Source: Halorhabdus amylolytica
GTDB lineage: Archaea > Halobacteriota > Halobacteria > Halobacteriales > Haloarculaceae
DNA: 64,000 nucleotides
Assembly (NCBI RefSeq): GCF_004944975.1
Contig: NZ_SPQG01000006.1
Coordinates: 86,860 to 150,859, forward strand
Direction of reading: 5' to 3'
Part shown: positions 17,268-25,820 of the stretch, piece by piece
How the letters are laid out: the number at the start of each line of letters is the position of its first letter
Position numbering within the stretch: the stretch's first letter is position 1
Program-made: the position numbers and the translations under genes
Notes under the pieces: model-generated
Seen by the model: only the letters and a program-made list of their open reading frames with translations
Told to the model about the DNA's origin: nothing
The model's database searches: none

Positions 17268-17351
17268 CGCGTCAACGCTACAGCCGCCCTGCCAACGCGT
17301 CCACGCTACAGCCGCCCTGCCAACGCGTCCACGCTACAGCCGCTCGGCAAG
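17268..17351. repeat. Three tandem 28-bp units at the hemB 3' end
   Basis: Two almost identical 28-bp units (17268-17295, 17296-17323) are followed by a third at 17324-17351 that contains the hemB stop codon. The common part is CGCTACAGCCGCCCTGCC-like. The outer units look like copies of the end of hemB, each with its own stop codon in the matching position. Confidence 0.85.
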
Positions 17352-18326
17352 ATCCTCGGCGAAGTACGTCACAATCAGATCCGCGCCCGCACGCTTGACA
17401 GACAGCAGCGACTCGTAGGCGGTCTCCTCGAGGTCGAGCCATCCCTGCTCCGCGGCGGCGTGCAACATTGCGTACTCCCCGCTGACGTTGTACGCGGCGA
17501 CGGGGTGATCGAAGCGTTCGCGGACGTCACGGACGATGTCGAGATAGGGTAACGCGGGTTTGACCATCAGCACGTCGGCCCCCTCCTCGACGTCAAGTTC
17601 GACCTCGCGCATGGCCTCGCGTGCGTTTCCGGGGTCCATCTGGTAGTGTCGCCGGTCGCCGAAGGTGGGCGCGCCGTCGGCGGCGTCCCGGAAGGGGCCG
17701 TAGAAGGCCGACTCGTACTTGGCGGCATAACTCATGATGGGGACGTCGGTGTGACCCGCGTCGTCTAACCCTTCGCGGATCGCCCCGACCATGCCGTCCA
17801 TCATCGCCGATGGGGCGACCATGTCCGCGCCCGCTTTGGCATGAGAGACGGCGATCCGGGCGAGCGCCGAGAGCGTCTCGTCGTTGCGGACTGTCAGCGT
17901 CGGGTCTTCCCGTGCGCTTGATTCGATGAGTCCACAGTGGCCGTGCTCGGTGTACTCACACATGCAGACGTCAGTAATGACGTAGGCGTCGGTCTCGGCC
18001 GTGATCCCCCGGACGGCCTCCTGGACGACGCCGTCGTCGGCCCAGGCTTGCGATCCTTCGCTGTCCTTCGATTCGGGGATCCCGAAGACGATGACGGCCT
18101 CGACGCCGGTCTCGCGGATCTCCGCGACGCGTTCGGCAGCCTGCGTGACTGGGACGCGCTCGTGGCCGGGCATCGTCTCGATCGGCACCCGTTCGTCGGT
18201 CGTCGCATCGACGAACACCGGTGCGATCAGGTCACTCGCCGCGAGGGTCGTCTCCCGGACCAGCGGTCGAACGCCGTCCGTCCGAAGTCGACGCGGTCGC
18301 CGAGTGAGCCCTGGCTCGTCGGTCAT
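17334..18326 (-). CDS. hemB: Porphobilinogen synthase (delta-aminolevulinate dehydratase)
   Basis: HemB joins two 5-aminolevulinates into porphobilinogen. The 330-residue protein has the zinc-binding [11 protein letters not shown] segment (C121, C123, C131), the Schiff-base lysine regions [18 protein letters not shown] and [11 protein letters not shown], and the metal-dependent type of active site. Only 54 bases separate its upstream end from cofG, in the same direction. Its 3' end is part of a tandem repeat. Confidence 0.97.
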   Translation of the reverse strand: MTDEPGLTRRPRRLRTDGVRPLVRETTLAASDLIAPVFVDATTDERVPIETMPGHERVPVTQAAERVAEIRETGVEAVIVFGIPESKDSEGSQAWADDGVVQEAVRGITAETDAYVITDVCMCEYTEHGHCGLIESSAREDPTLTVRNDETLSALARIAVSHAKAGADMVAPSAMMDGMVGAIREGLDDAGHTDVPIMSYAAKYESAFYGPFRDAADGAPTFGDRRHYQMDPGNAREAMREVELDVEEGADVLMVKPALPYLDIVRDVRERFDHPVAAYNVSGEYAMLHAAAEQGWLDLEETAYESLLSVKRAGADLIVTYFAEDLAERL

Positions 18327-18380
18327 ACTCGCAGTTGGGCCGAGTGCGGCAAAGTCGTTATGTCTCCCCGCCGTCGTCCG

Positions 18381-19475
18381 TCAGATTGTCGATCCCCCGA
18401 GAACCGTCCGGAATCGCTCGCCGGCCGCGTCCCTGGCCCTGATCGCTTCGAGAACCGGCTCGTCCAGCCACCCCCCCTCGACGTAGCGCTCGTAGACTGG
18501 AAGGCGCTCCCGCAGCGGGACCCCTGCCTCGTCGGCGATCGCTCGAAGTTCATCGAGGGCCGGCCAGGCGTAGTCGGGGTTGACGTGGTCGTCGGTGACC
18601 GGTGAGACGCCGCCGAGATCGTCGACGCCGCAGTCAAGCAACTCGCGGGTTCGAGCGAGGTTCGGCGGCACCTGCACCGCGATCTCCTCGGGTAGTCCCG
18701 CCCGCGCCATCGCCACCGTCCGGCGCATCGTTTCGAGACTCGGCGGCTCCCGGTCCCAGCGTTCGTTCGGCGAGACCGGCTGGACGATCACTTCCTGGAC
18801 GTGGCCGTATCGCTCGTGCAGTGCCCGTATCGCGAGCAGGCTTTCGGCACGGTCTTGCCAGTCCTCGCCGATTCCGACGAGGATGCCCGTCGTGAAGGGG
18901 ACGCCGAGTTCGCCGGCCGTCCTGATCGTCGCCAGTCGCTGGGCTGGCTCTTTCCGGCGGGAACCCGAATGGGCGCGGACGTCGGCAGTCGTCTCCAGCA
19001 TCACGCCCATGCTGGCGTTGACGTCCGCCACCGCGGCCATCTGTTCGTGGGTCTGATCGCCCGGGTTGGCGTGCGGAAGCAGTCCCTCCTCTAAGGCGAT
19101 CTCGCAGGCTTCCCGCAGATAGGTGTGGATCGAGTCGTGGCCCCACTCGGCGAGTTGCGCGTGGACCGCGTCGTAGCGGTCGTCCGGATCGTCACCGAAG
19201 GTCAACAGCGCTTCGGTACAGCCAGCGTCGGCTCCCTCTCGACAGATCTCTCTGACTTCCTCGGGACTCAACAGCGACGCCTGCCCCGGCGGGTCGTAGT
19301 AGGTGCAGTACGTACAGGTGTACCGGCAGGCGGTCGTCAGTGGCACGAAAACGTTCCGGGCGAAGGATAGCTCCGATGGCCCCGAGACGTCCTCCGGCGT
19401 GACGGACAGCAATCGCTCACGCTCGGCGGGATCGATTTCGATGTCGACGTCGTACTCCTGGGCCCCGGGAATCAC
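18381..19475 (-). CDS. cofG: FO synthase subunit CofG
   Basis: CofG is the radical SAM half of FO synthase, which makes the deazaflavin core of coenzyme F420 from a CofH product. In the 364-residue protein the cluster ligands are C50, C54 and C57 (CRYTCTYC). I start at GTG 19475, giving MIPGAQEYDVDIE, which fits family starts; the TTG at 19502 is less likely. cofC lies 84 bases upstream, on the same strand. cofH is not in the window. Confidence 0.95.
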   Translation of the reverse strand: MIPGAQEYDVDIEIDPAERERLLSVTPEDVSGPSELSFARNVFVPLTTACRYTCTYCTYYDPPGQASLLSPEEVREICREGADAGCTEALLTFGDDPDDRYDAVHAQLAEWGHDSIHTYLREACEIALEEGLLPHANPGDQTHEQMAAVADVNASMGVMLETTADVRAHSGSRRKEPAQRLATIRTAGELGVPFTTGILVGIGEDWQDRAESLLAIRALHERYGHVQEVIVQPVSPNERWDREPPSLETMRRTVAMARAGLPEEIAVQVPPNLARTRELLDCGVDDLGGVSPVTDDHVNPDYAWPALDELRAIADEAGVPLRERLPVYERYVEGGWLDEPVLEAIRARDAAGERFRTVLGGSTI

Positions 19476-19559
19476 GCCCCGAAATCGGGACAGCCCGGAC
19501 AAAAACGTTCTGACGGCGGCAGTGACGAAGTCGAAACGACACGAGACGTCATCGACCGC

Positions 19560-20168
19560 TCAGCGTTTGATGCCAACTCGTCCCGGTTCGATGGCAATTT
19601 CAAAACCACGCTCGCGGAGCCACCTGCTGGCCTGTCCCTCACTGTGTAATAGCACTTCGGCGAGATCCTCTGGCTCGTCGATGTCGGTCCCCAGCCGGTA
19701 GGAATCAACCTCGATCGGGTCCACTCCGATCTTCGTTGCGATCGCCCGGTGATCCCGGATCGAAGCGTCGTGGTAGTCGACACGGAAGTCGGGGTGTCGG
19801 GTCACGAGCGCGTTCGTCCCGCCGCCCCGTCCCGGGGCGAGGACGACCTCGCCGTCGACACTGAACAGTCGATCTATCGTTTCGGGCGTGACCAGCGGCA
19901 GGTCGGACATGATGACGGCTGTTGGGACGACTGCGTCCGCGAGGCGATCGTTCACGGCGTCATCGAGCGGCCGTTCGTCGACGGTTACCGGCACCTGCAT
20001 GTCGATCGGTTCGGTGGCCACGACAGTCGGGTCGCCCCCGGTACCTTCGATCGCCGCGAGCACATCCGCCAACATCGCCCGGGCGAAATCCATACGCTCG
20101 TCGGGTGCGAGAACGGGATCGAGTCGCGTCTTGGACTCACTCGCATCGAACGGGACGAAAATCCGCAT
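19560..20168 (-). CDS. cofC: 2-phospho-L-lactate guanylyltransferase CofC
   Basis: CofC activates 2-phospholactate with GTP to build the side chain of F420. The 202-residue nucleotidyltransferase has the start [15 protein letters not shown], the metal-binding VIMSDLPLV, and [12 protein letters not shown]. It sits between a secreted protein gene (9-base gap) and cofG, all on the same strand, so an operon from cetZ to cofG is plausible. Confidence 0.95.
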   Translation of the reverse strand: MRIFVPFDASESKTRLDPVLAPDERMDFARAMLADVLAAIEGTGGDPTVVATEPIDMQVPVTVDERPLDDAVNDRLADAVVPTAVIMSDLPLVTPETIDRLFSVDGEVVLAPGRGGGTNALVTRHPDFRVDYHDASIRDHRAIATKIGVDPIEVDSYRLGTDIDEPEDLAEVLLHSEGQASRWLRERGFEIAIEPGRVGIKR

Positions 20169-20177
20169 TCTGGAGAG

Positions 20178-20954
20178 TCAGCGTAGCTTGTCGTAGTCGT
20201 CCTGCTGGGAGCGGTAGTAGTAGATCCCGCCGCCGATCAACGCCAGCACGACGATGGCCCCGACGCCGTAGAGGACGTATTGCATCGTCTGGGCGGAGGA
20301 CTCGGCGGATTCGGCCGTGTCCTGTGCGTCCGCGGCGGCCGTCCGTGCCGTGTCGAAGCTCCCGTCCTCGAACGCGGAGATCGCAGTGTTCAATCGGTTT
20401 CGGGCGTCTTGACTGTCGGAATCGTTGACGGCGGCCTCGGCTTCTTCGATCACTCCCCGGGCGTCTTTGCTGTCGGGCGTGTAGTGGTGGATAGAGACGG
20501 TTTCGATCTCTTCGACCTGTCCGCCACCTTCCCGCGTGAGCGTCACAGCCTCGAAGCTCTGGGGCGGATCGTAGGAGAACGCCTGGACCTGCGGGACGGT
20601 CCCGGTGACAGTGACGTTGACGTGATCGAGGTTCTCCCCGGCTTCGATCGGGACCTCGAAGGTTTCGCCGTCGAACGTGCTCGTCCCGCCTTCCCCGCTC
20701 GGCGTGACCTTTGTCACTTCCCACCCCTGGACATCGACGAGGCCCGTCGAGCCGGTCAGCGTCCACTGATCGGCATCCTCGTAGACGTCCGAGATCGTGA
20801 TCGTGACCGAGGTCACTTCGCCTGCCTGTGCTTCCGACGGCGCGTTCGTGTCGACCGTGACCGCTGCACCGGTCCCGACCGCCACGAGCGTCAGCGCCAG
20901 TACCGCCAGTAGGGTGATCCCCTTAGAAGAGCGGATCCAACTCATCCTCTTCAT
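20178..20954 (-). CDS. Secreted, C-terminally anchored protein
   Basis: The 258-residue protein has a Sec signal peptide at about 10-32 (GITLLAVLALTLVAVGTGAA), an extracytoplasmic beta-rich domain (35-150), a helical acidic stretch rich in Asp, Ala and Ser (165-220), and a membrane anchor at about 225-246 followed by a charged tail. I do not recognise the family. Its start overlaps the end of cetZ by 32 bases, which implies tight coupling with CetZ. Confidence 0.82.
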   Translation of the reverse strand: MKRMSWIRSSKGITLLAVLALTLVAVGTGAAVTVDTNAPSEAQAGEVTSVTITISDVYEDADQWTLTGSTGLVDVQGWEVTKVTPSGEGGTSTFDGETFEVPIEAGENLDHVNVTVTGTVPQVQAFSYDPPQSFEAVTLTREGGGQVEEIETVSIHHYTPDSKDARGVIEEAEAAVNDSDSQDARNRLNTAISAFEDGSFDTARTAAADAQDTAESAESSAQTMQYVLYGVGAIVVLALIGGGIYYYRSQQDDYDKLR

Positions 20955-22107
20955 CTTCCACCAACTCCGCTAAGTTCTCTTCGCTTTCGCTCCGGAGGTC
21001 GTCGATGTTGTCCTGGGCCTCGATGGCGACCTGTTGGAGCTCCTTGACACGGGGGACGTTGTGGACGCCCGACACGAGGATCGAAGCGGCGACGTACTTG
21101 GAGTCGCTGACGGGGTAGTCCCCGCCCCGGACTTCCATGCTTCCGGTCTGCTCCTCCAGCCATTTGCGACCACGTTCGATGCCTTTCCGATTGAGTTCCC
21201 GTGGCGGACCACTGATCACCAGCAGGACGCGTTCGGCCCCTTCGATCTCACACGGCAACGTCAGCCGGCCCAGTGCTGCCTTCCGGACCAATGAGGTGAT
21301 GCGATTGGTCGTGTTGGCCGTTTCGAGGCCGTCGTCGCCCCCGTCGCCGCCGCGGAACCGCGAGAGGAGACCGCCGCCCGATCCTTCGAGATCGACCTCC
21401 TCGGCTGCGTACCCGACCGTCGAGACGCCGCCTCCATCGAGCGTGTTGATGATCTCGCTGGAGTCGACGACGCTCTCGGCGACTTCGCCGTGCTTCTCGA
21501 CCTCGCCGGCGCCAAAGAGGATGCCGAAACGCTTGACGATCTCGTCGTTGATTTCGGCGTAGCCGCCTTCCATGGACTCGCCGGTCTGTCGCCAGGCGTC
21601 GTTGTCGAAGACGAGGAGATTGTCCACCTCGCGGACGAAGGTCTGGAACGAGCGAGCGGCGTTGAGCGTGTAGATTCCTCCCTCGTCGCTCCCGGGCAGG
21701 ATCCCGAGCCCGTAGACCGGCTCGGTGTAGATCCGTTTGAGGTGCTTCGCCAGGACGGGCGAGCCACCGGAGCCGGTCCCACCACCGAGCCCGGCGACGA
21801 TGAGGAACGCGTCGACCTCGTGGACAGGGATGTTGTCGATCGCCCCCTGGATCTCGTCGATGTCCTCCTCGGCGATCTCCGCGCCGAGTTCGTTGTCGGC
21901 GCCGACACCGTGGCCCTTCACCCGGGCCTGGCCGATCAGTACACGGTTCTTTTCCGGCACGCGTTCGAGCCCGAGCAGGTCCGCTTTGGCAGTGTTGACT
22001 GCGACGGCCGAGCGGACGATCCCGCTGTCGGTCCGTTCGTCGTACTCCAGGAACTTGTCGACGATCTTCCCGCCGGCCTGCCCGAAGCCGATCATCGCGA
22101 GTTTCAT
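20923..22107 (-). CDS. cetZ: Tubulin-like protein CetZ
   Basis: CetZ proteins are haloarchaeal tubulin/FtsZ superfamily GTPases; CetZ1 of Haloferax controls cell shape and motility. The 394-residue protein has the GTP-binding tubulin signature GGGTGSGG at 108-115, an N-terminal GFGQAGGKIVD, and NTAKADLLGL. The acidic C-terminal tail ends DELDPLF. The linked cofC and cofG genes recall the CetZ1 neighbourhood of Haloferax as I remember it. A GCTTATA box lies 40-46 bases before the ATG. Confidence 0.93.
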   Translation of the reverse strand: MKLAMIGFGQAGGKIVDKFLEYDERTDSGIVRSAVAVNTAKADLLGLERVPEKNRVLIGQARVKGHGVGADNELGAEIAEEDIDEIQGAIDNIPVHEVDAFLIVAGLGGGTGSGGSPVLAKHLKRIYTEPVYGLGILPGSDEGGIYTLNAARSFQTFVREVDNLLVFDNDAWRQTGESMEGGYAEINDEIVKRFGILFGAGEVEKHGEVAESVVDSSEIINTLDGGGVSTVGYAAEEVDLEGSGGGLLSRFRGGDGGDDGLETANTTNRITSLVRKAALGRLTLPCEIEGAERVLLVISGPPRELNRKGIERGRKWLEEQTGSMEVRGGDYPVSDSKYVAASILVSGVHNVPRVKELQQVAIEAQDNIDDLRSESEENLAELVEDEEDELDPLF

Positions 22108-22146
22108 ATTTGGTAAGTCTCGACCTGAAAACAGTCGGAAAGCGGG

Positions 22147-22153
22147 TATAAGC
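22147..22153 (-). promoter_or_regulatory. TATA box for cetZ
   Basis: On the minus strand AAGCTTATACCC lies 40-46 bases before the cetZ ATG, predicting a leader of about 15 bases. No other gene lies in the 22108-22335 gap. Confidence 0.5.
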
Positions 22154-22247
22154 TTTTTGCCAGCGATATTCGGTCGTGTAACTCTTCCCCTGTCCGCAAT
22201 TCCCGGCGATCATAACGGATAGTGGCGAATCCGCCGGCTGCGTGTCT

Positions 22248-22275
22248 AAAAGCCTCGGGCCATCGCGCCCGAGGC
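22248..22275 (-). terminator. Hairpin and T-run after the GT87-like gene
   Basis: On the minus strand an 8-bp perfect stem GCCTCGGG/CCCGAGGC with an 8-base loop is followed directly by TTTT. It lies 61 bases beyond the stop codon of the upstream membrane protein gene and before the cetZ promoter, so it can insulate the two. Confidence 0.6.
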
Positions 22276-22335
22276 TGTTTACACCGGCTACTGATTCGTC
22301 GGTCCCGTCGGGAGAGAACGGTCCCTGGAGACGTG

Positions 22336-23646
22336 CTACCGGTCGAACCAGTCACGGATCGTCTCCGGACCGGGCAGCGCCGCGTGTTCGGCGACGCGGT
22401 AGCCCGCCAGACCCACCAGGAGGAACGTTCCCCACATGCCCGGCTGGAGATACGGCCCGAAGTCGTACAACAGCGCCGCGCCGGGGAAGTTCCCCTCCGG
22501 CTGGGTGAGAAACACGATCACGTATCGGTGGACGTGGACGAGCAACACTGACAGCACCGGCATCCAGGCGTATCCGTCCGGACGATCGAGTTCGTACGCG
22601 AGGAGGATCACGGCGGGTACCACCAGCACGACGAGGTCGTGGCTGTCTGCCTTCGGCGCGAACAGCGGGACGACGGCGACCCCCAGCGCGAACGTCACGT
22701 GGCGTGCCATCCGGGAGTCGCTGGTCCGTGTAGCCAACGTCAGCCCGATGACCGTGAGGATGCCGAGTATCTTGAGATAGAGCCCCAGACTACCGAAGGC
22801 GTGCATCGGACGGTAGGCCGCGGCGGTGTCCCAGGCGTACATCGCCTTGTTCTCGCCCCAGCCTTTCCCCCAGGTGAGGACATCGAGGTACTGCAGGTTG
22901 GTCTCGACGCCAAAGACGGCCAGCGAAACGACCAACAACCCGGCTGCGGCCGCCATCGCGCCGGCGAAGCGCTTGCGATCCCGAAGCAGATGGGCGCCCG
23001 ACGTGGCGTAGAACAACTTGAAACTGCTTCCGAGCGTCGTAAACGCGCCGCTGGCGTACCGGTACAGCGATCGGGTCCGTTCGCTCACCTCGCCGTCGCC
23101 GTACGCTGACGTTTTGCTCTCGGCACGCTCCTGAAAGTAGAACGCAAAGGCGAGCAAGGCGGTGAGCAGGGTTGCAGTCTGGGCCCACCGGAAGTTGCGG
23201 ATCACCGGCTGGAAGCTGAACAGCATCACCAGTACCCCGAGCCGCTCCCAGATCCGCAATCGGTAGCCCAGCGTCCGTATCGTGGCTTCGAGACCGAGCC
23301 ACAGCAGGACGATCGCAGTGAACCCGAACAGCACCGCCCCGGTGTCGAACCCTGTCGTCTTGAAGGGGTAGAAGGCCAACACCGTCACCGGCGGATAGAG
23401 ATATTCGCCGAAGTAGCCGCCGTTGTCCTGGGGGACGTACATCTGCGTTCCTTCGAGCCAGCGGTTCAGCGCTTCGGTGTACGCGCTGAAGTCGTTGAAG
23501 GTGTACGGCAATCCCATCCCCATCTCCCTGAGGTGGTGTTCGACGGGGAGCCATCCCAGCAACGTCACGATCGTCACGACCGAGACGATCACGAAAACCG
23601 GCCGCTCGCGCCGGTATGTCCAGAGTTGACGCGGGATCGAGGACAT
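22336..23646 (-). CDS. GT87/DUF2029-type polytopic membrane protein
   Basis: The 436-residue protein has about ten membrane segments and, after the first, a polar loop FNDFSAYTEALNRWLEG plus YLYPPVTVL. This layout is that of glycosyltransferase family 87/DUF2029 proteins, which move sugars from polyprenyl carriers on the outer face of the membrane. The carrier and acceptor are unknown. ATG 23646 has GGGGAG just upstream; ATG 23664 is possible. It follows an NDUFA9-like gene on the same strand across a 167-base repeat region. Confidence 0.78.
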   Translation of the reverse strand: MSSIPRQLWTYRRERPVFVIVSVVTIVTLLGWLPVEHHLREMGMGLPYTFNDFSAYTEALNRWLEGTQMYVPQDNGGYFGEYLYPPVTVLAFYPFKTTGFDTGAVLFGFTAIVLLWLGLEATIRTLGYRLRIWERLGVLVMLFSFQPVIRNFRWAQTATLLTALLAFAFYFQERAESKTSAYGDGEVSERTRSLYRYASGAFTTLGSSFKLFYATSGAHLLRDRKRFAGAMAAAAGLLVVSLAVFGVETNLQYLDVLTWGKGWGENKAMYAWDTAAAYRPMHAFGSLGLYLKILGILTVIGLTLATRTSDSRMARHVTFALGVAVVPLFAPKADSHDLVVLVVPAVILLAYELDRPDGYAWMPVLSVLLVHVHRYVIVFLTQPEGNFPGAALLYDFGPYLQPGMWGTFLLVGLAGYRVAEHAALPGPETIRDWFDR

Positions 23647-23692
23647 ACTCCCCGGTGGGTGCATCCGACGGATAGCTCTGACGGATTCCGGC

Positions 23693-23804
23693 GGCCCAGG
23701 ACCGCTCTGGCTGGTGACTGCTCCTGGACCCGGACGACCACTCTGCCCGCTGAGTAGTTTCGCGGGCCCAGGACCGCTCCGGCAGGTGACTGCTCCTGGA
23801 CCCG
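23693..23804. repeat. Two 40-bp direct repeats between two genes
   Basis: Two copies of a roughly 40-bp unit (about 23693-23733 and 23764-23804) share GGTGACTGCTCCTGGACCCG and differ at two or three bases. Within each, CCAGGA and TCCTGG form a 6-bp inverted repeat around about 22 bases. They lie between an upstream gene's 3' end and the next gene's start on the same strand. Confidence 0.75.
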
Positions 23805-23813
23805 CTCGGGGCG

Positions 23814-24689
23814 TCACTTGGGACCGAGATACGCCGCGAGCGTCAGCATTTCGCCGGGATCGACCCCGAAGGCCGCCACGTCGTTGTCACTGGTGGTGTT
23901 GTCGAAACGCAGCGAGCGGTACTGGTCTCTCCCCATCGGGAACCCCGGGATCGCGCCCCCGATCGAGAGGCCGACGCCGGCCAGAGCCATCGGAACGGGC
24001 ACGACCGCGACGCGCCCACGAACGAGCTTGGCGATCTCCCTGAGTGTCAGCTTCTCGGGGCCGCCGAGTTCGTAGGTTTCGCCTGTCCGGTCGTCTTCCG
24101 TGGCGCAGTCGGCGAGAATCGGCGCGAGGTTCTTTACCCAGATGGGCTGGAAACGGGTCTTCCCGCCGCCCGGGAGTGGTGCGACCAGCGGGGGCGTCAG
24201 TTTCTTCGTGAAACCGACGAACTCCCCGCCTTCGCCGAAGACCACCGATGGCCGGACGATCACCCACTCCAGGTCCGACTCGCGGACGACCTCCTCGGCC
24301 CGCCCTTTCGCACGGATATAGTGAGTCGCCCCCTCAGGGTCCGCGCCGAGCGCACTCACCTGGACGAGGCGCTCGACGCCAGCCGCCTCGGCCGCCGCGA
24401 CGACATTTTCCGTGCCGCCGAGGTGGATTCGCTCGTGCATCTCGTTGCCGCCCCTCGGGACGAACAACGGCGAGAGGGCAACCAGGTTGACGACGGCGTC
24501 GATGCCTTCGAAAGTCCCATCGAGCGTGGCCGGATCGGTCACGTCGCCGGAGACGGTCCCGACACCTTTGGCCAGGACGCTCGGGTCGGGATCCCGCGAG
24601 AGCGCTGTCACGTTATGGCCCCGCTCGTCGAGTTCCGTACAGAGGTACCGTCCGATGAAGCCGTCGCCGCCGGTGACAAGCACGTGCAT
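23814..24689 (-). CDS. NDUFA9-like NAD(P)-binding epimerase family protein
   Basis: The 291-residue protein is an atypical short-chain dehydrogenase with TGGDGFIG at about 6-13 for NAD(P) binding and no clear catalytic Y-x3-K, as in the complex I NDUFA9-like group. FVGFTKKL, RFQPIWVKNLA and YELGGPEKLT are typical of that group. Possible roles are in respiratory chain assembly or quinone metabolism; neither is shown by the context. Confidence 0.85.
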   Translation of the reverse strand: MHVLVTGGDGFIGRYLCTELDERGHNVTALSRDPDPSVLAKGVGTVSGDVTDPATLDGTFEGIDAVVNLVALSPLFVPRGGNEMHERIHLGGTENVVAAAEAAGVERLVQVSALGADPEGATHYIRAKGRAEEVVRESDLEWVIVRPSVVFGEGGEFVGFTKKLTPPLVAPLPGGGKTRFQPIWVKNLAPILADCATEDDRTGETYELGGPEKLTLREIAKLVRGRVAVVPVPMALAGVGLSIGGAIPGFPMGRDQYRSLRFDNTTSDNDVAAFGVDPGEMLTLAAYLGPK

Positions 24690-24737
24690 GTATGTGTCAT
24701 GGTACCGAACAACCCTAAAGGCATGGTGCGCGGCAAT

Positions 24738-24819
24738 CGTTTTCGACGGCGTGCCAGAGGGTTACGAGGCGATGGACGAGCGCGAGGTACTGAAAGTCAT
24801 GGTGAAACCCGATGAATAG
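24738..24819 (+). pseudogene. 3' remnant of a zinc-type alcohol dehydrogenase gene
   Basis: A frame ending at the stop codon 24817-24819 reads VFDGVPEGYEAMDEREVLKV, followed by MVKP. This looks like the last 25 or so residues of a medium-chain (zinc-containing) alcohol dehydrogenase. Nothing upstream in the same frame continues the protein, because 24690 and below belongs to the oppositely transcribed gene. It is a decayed gene end. Confidence 0.55.
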
Positions 24820-24896
24820 CGTCTCGGCGAGCGACCGACGTACAATGCCCCAGATAGCACACGGAACTGGAATCAAGGCAACTTAAACACCCTTTC

Positions 24897-24915
24897 CTGA
24901 TAGGATCAGTCCTAT
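24897..24915. promoter_or_regulatory. Nested palindromes upstream of the SDR gene
   Basis: CTGAT-AGG-ATCAG (24897-24909) and ATAGGA-TCAG-TCCTAT (24900-24915) overlap. They lie just after an ACTTAAAC box at 24881-24888, at the expected transcription start, a usual site for a repressor. The gene starts at 24942. Confidence 0.5.
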
Positions 24916-24941
24916 TCAGTGCAGGACACTCCATTCGGGTG

Positions 24942-25799
24942 ATGTCATCGACGCTTGAGTCCGACGGACAGGTCTGGTTCATCACCGGTGCGAGCCGTGG
25001 TATGGGTCTCGAATTCGCCACGGCCGCCCTGGCCGCGGGACACGCTGTCGTGGCCACCGGCAGGGACACCGATGCCGTGGCCGAGGCCGTCGGCGAGTCT
25101 GAGAGCCTGTTGGTAGCTGAGTTGGACGTTACGGAGCCTGCCGACGCCGAGTCGGCAACGCAGTCAGCTGTGGACCGGTTCGGCCGAATCGACGTACTGG
25201 TCAACAACGCCGGCATCTCCTACAAGGGCTTTTTCGAGGAGATGGAGATCGAGGAGATCAAACACCAACTGGAGGTGAATCTCTTCGGGGCGATGTACGT
25301 CACCCGTGCGGTCCTCCCGGTGATGCGCGACCAGCAGTCTGGACACGTCATCTCCATTTCGTCGGGCGCGGGGCTCCTCGGGTTCGGGTTCAGTTCAGCT
25401 TACGCCACATCGAAATTCGGTCTCGAGGGGTGGATGGACGCACTGCACGACGAGATCGAACCGTTCGGAATTGACACGACGATCGTCAATCCAGGGTTTT
25501 TCCGCACGACCCTCACGTCCGAGGAATCGATGCCATTCACCGACCCCACCATCGAGGACTACGACGAGCGACGCGCGGAGCAAATCGGGTGGTGGAAAGA
25601 TCAAGGCGGCCAGCAGCCAAACGACCCGGCCAAACTCGCCGACGCGCTGGTCGAGATTGCCGCCGAGGACGACCCGCCCCGCCGGTTTGTCGCCGGTGAA
25701 GATGCGATCGAACTCGCCGAGGAGAAAGTCGCCGAACTCCAGGAGCAAATCGACGCCTACCGTGACCTCTCGACATCGATGGCGTACGACGACGCGTAG
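24942..25799 (+). CDS. Short-chain dehydrogenase/reductase
   Basis: The 285-residue protein is a classical SDR: TGASRGMG at 15-22, NNAG at 88-91, catalytic Ser in SISSG, and Y154-x3-K158. Preference for NADP or NAD and the substrate are unknown. It starts an apparent three-gene set with the MFS transporter (21-base gap) and a cupin. ATG 24942 is preferred to the GTG three bases before it. The upstream palindromes suggest substrate-controlled expression. Confidence 0.9.
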   Translation: MSSTLESDGQVWFITGASRGMGLEFATAALAAGHAVVATGRDTDAVAEAVGESESLLVAELDVTEPADAESATQSAVDRFGRIDVLVNNAGISYKGFFEEMEIEEIKHQLEVNLFGAMYVTRAVLPVMRDQQSGHVISISSGAGLLGFGFSSAYATSKFGLEGWMDALHDEIEPFGIDTTIVNPGFFRTTLTSEESMPFTDPTIEDYDERRAEQIGWWKDQGGQQPNDPAKLADALVEIAAEDDPPRRFVAGEDAIELAEEKVAELQEQIDAYRDLSTSMAYDDA

Positions 25800-25820
25800 G
25801 GGAATTTCGAAGAACGGACG

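Noticed and set aside
24797-25216. A 139-codon minus-strand frame over the SDR start
   Set aside because: It is antisense to the NAD-binding motif region of a clear SDR gene.
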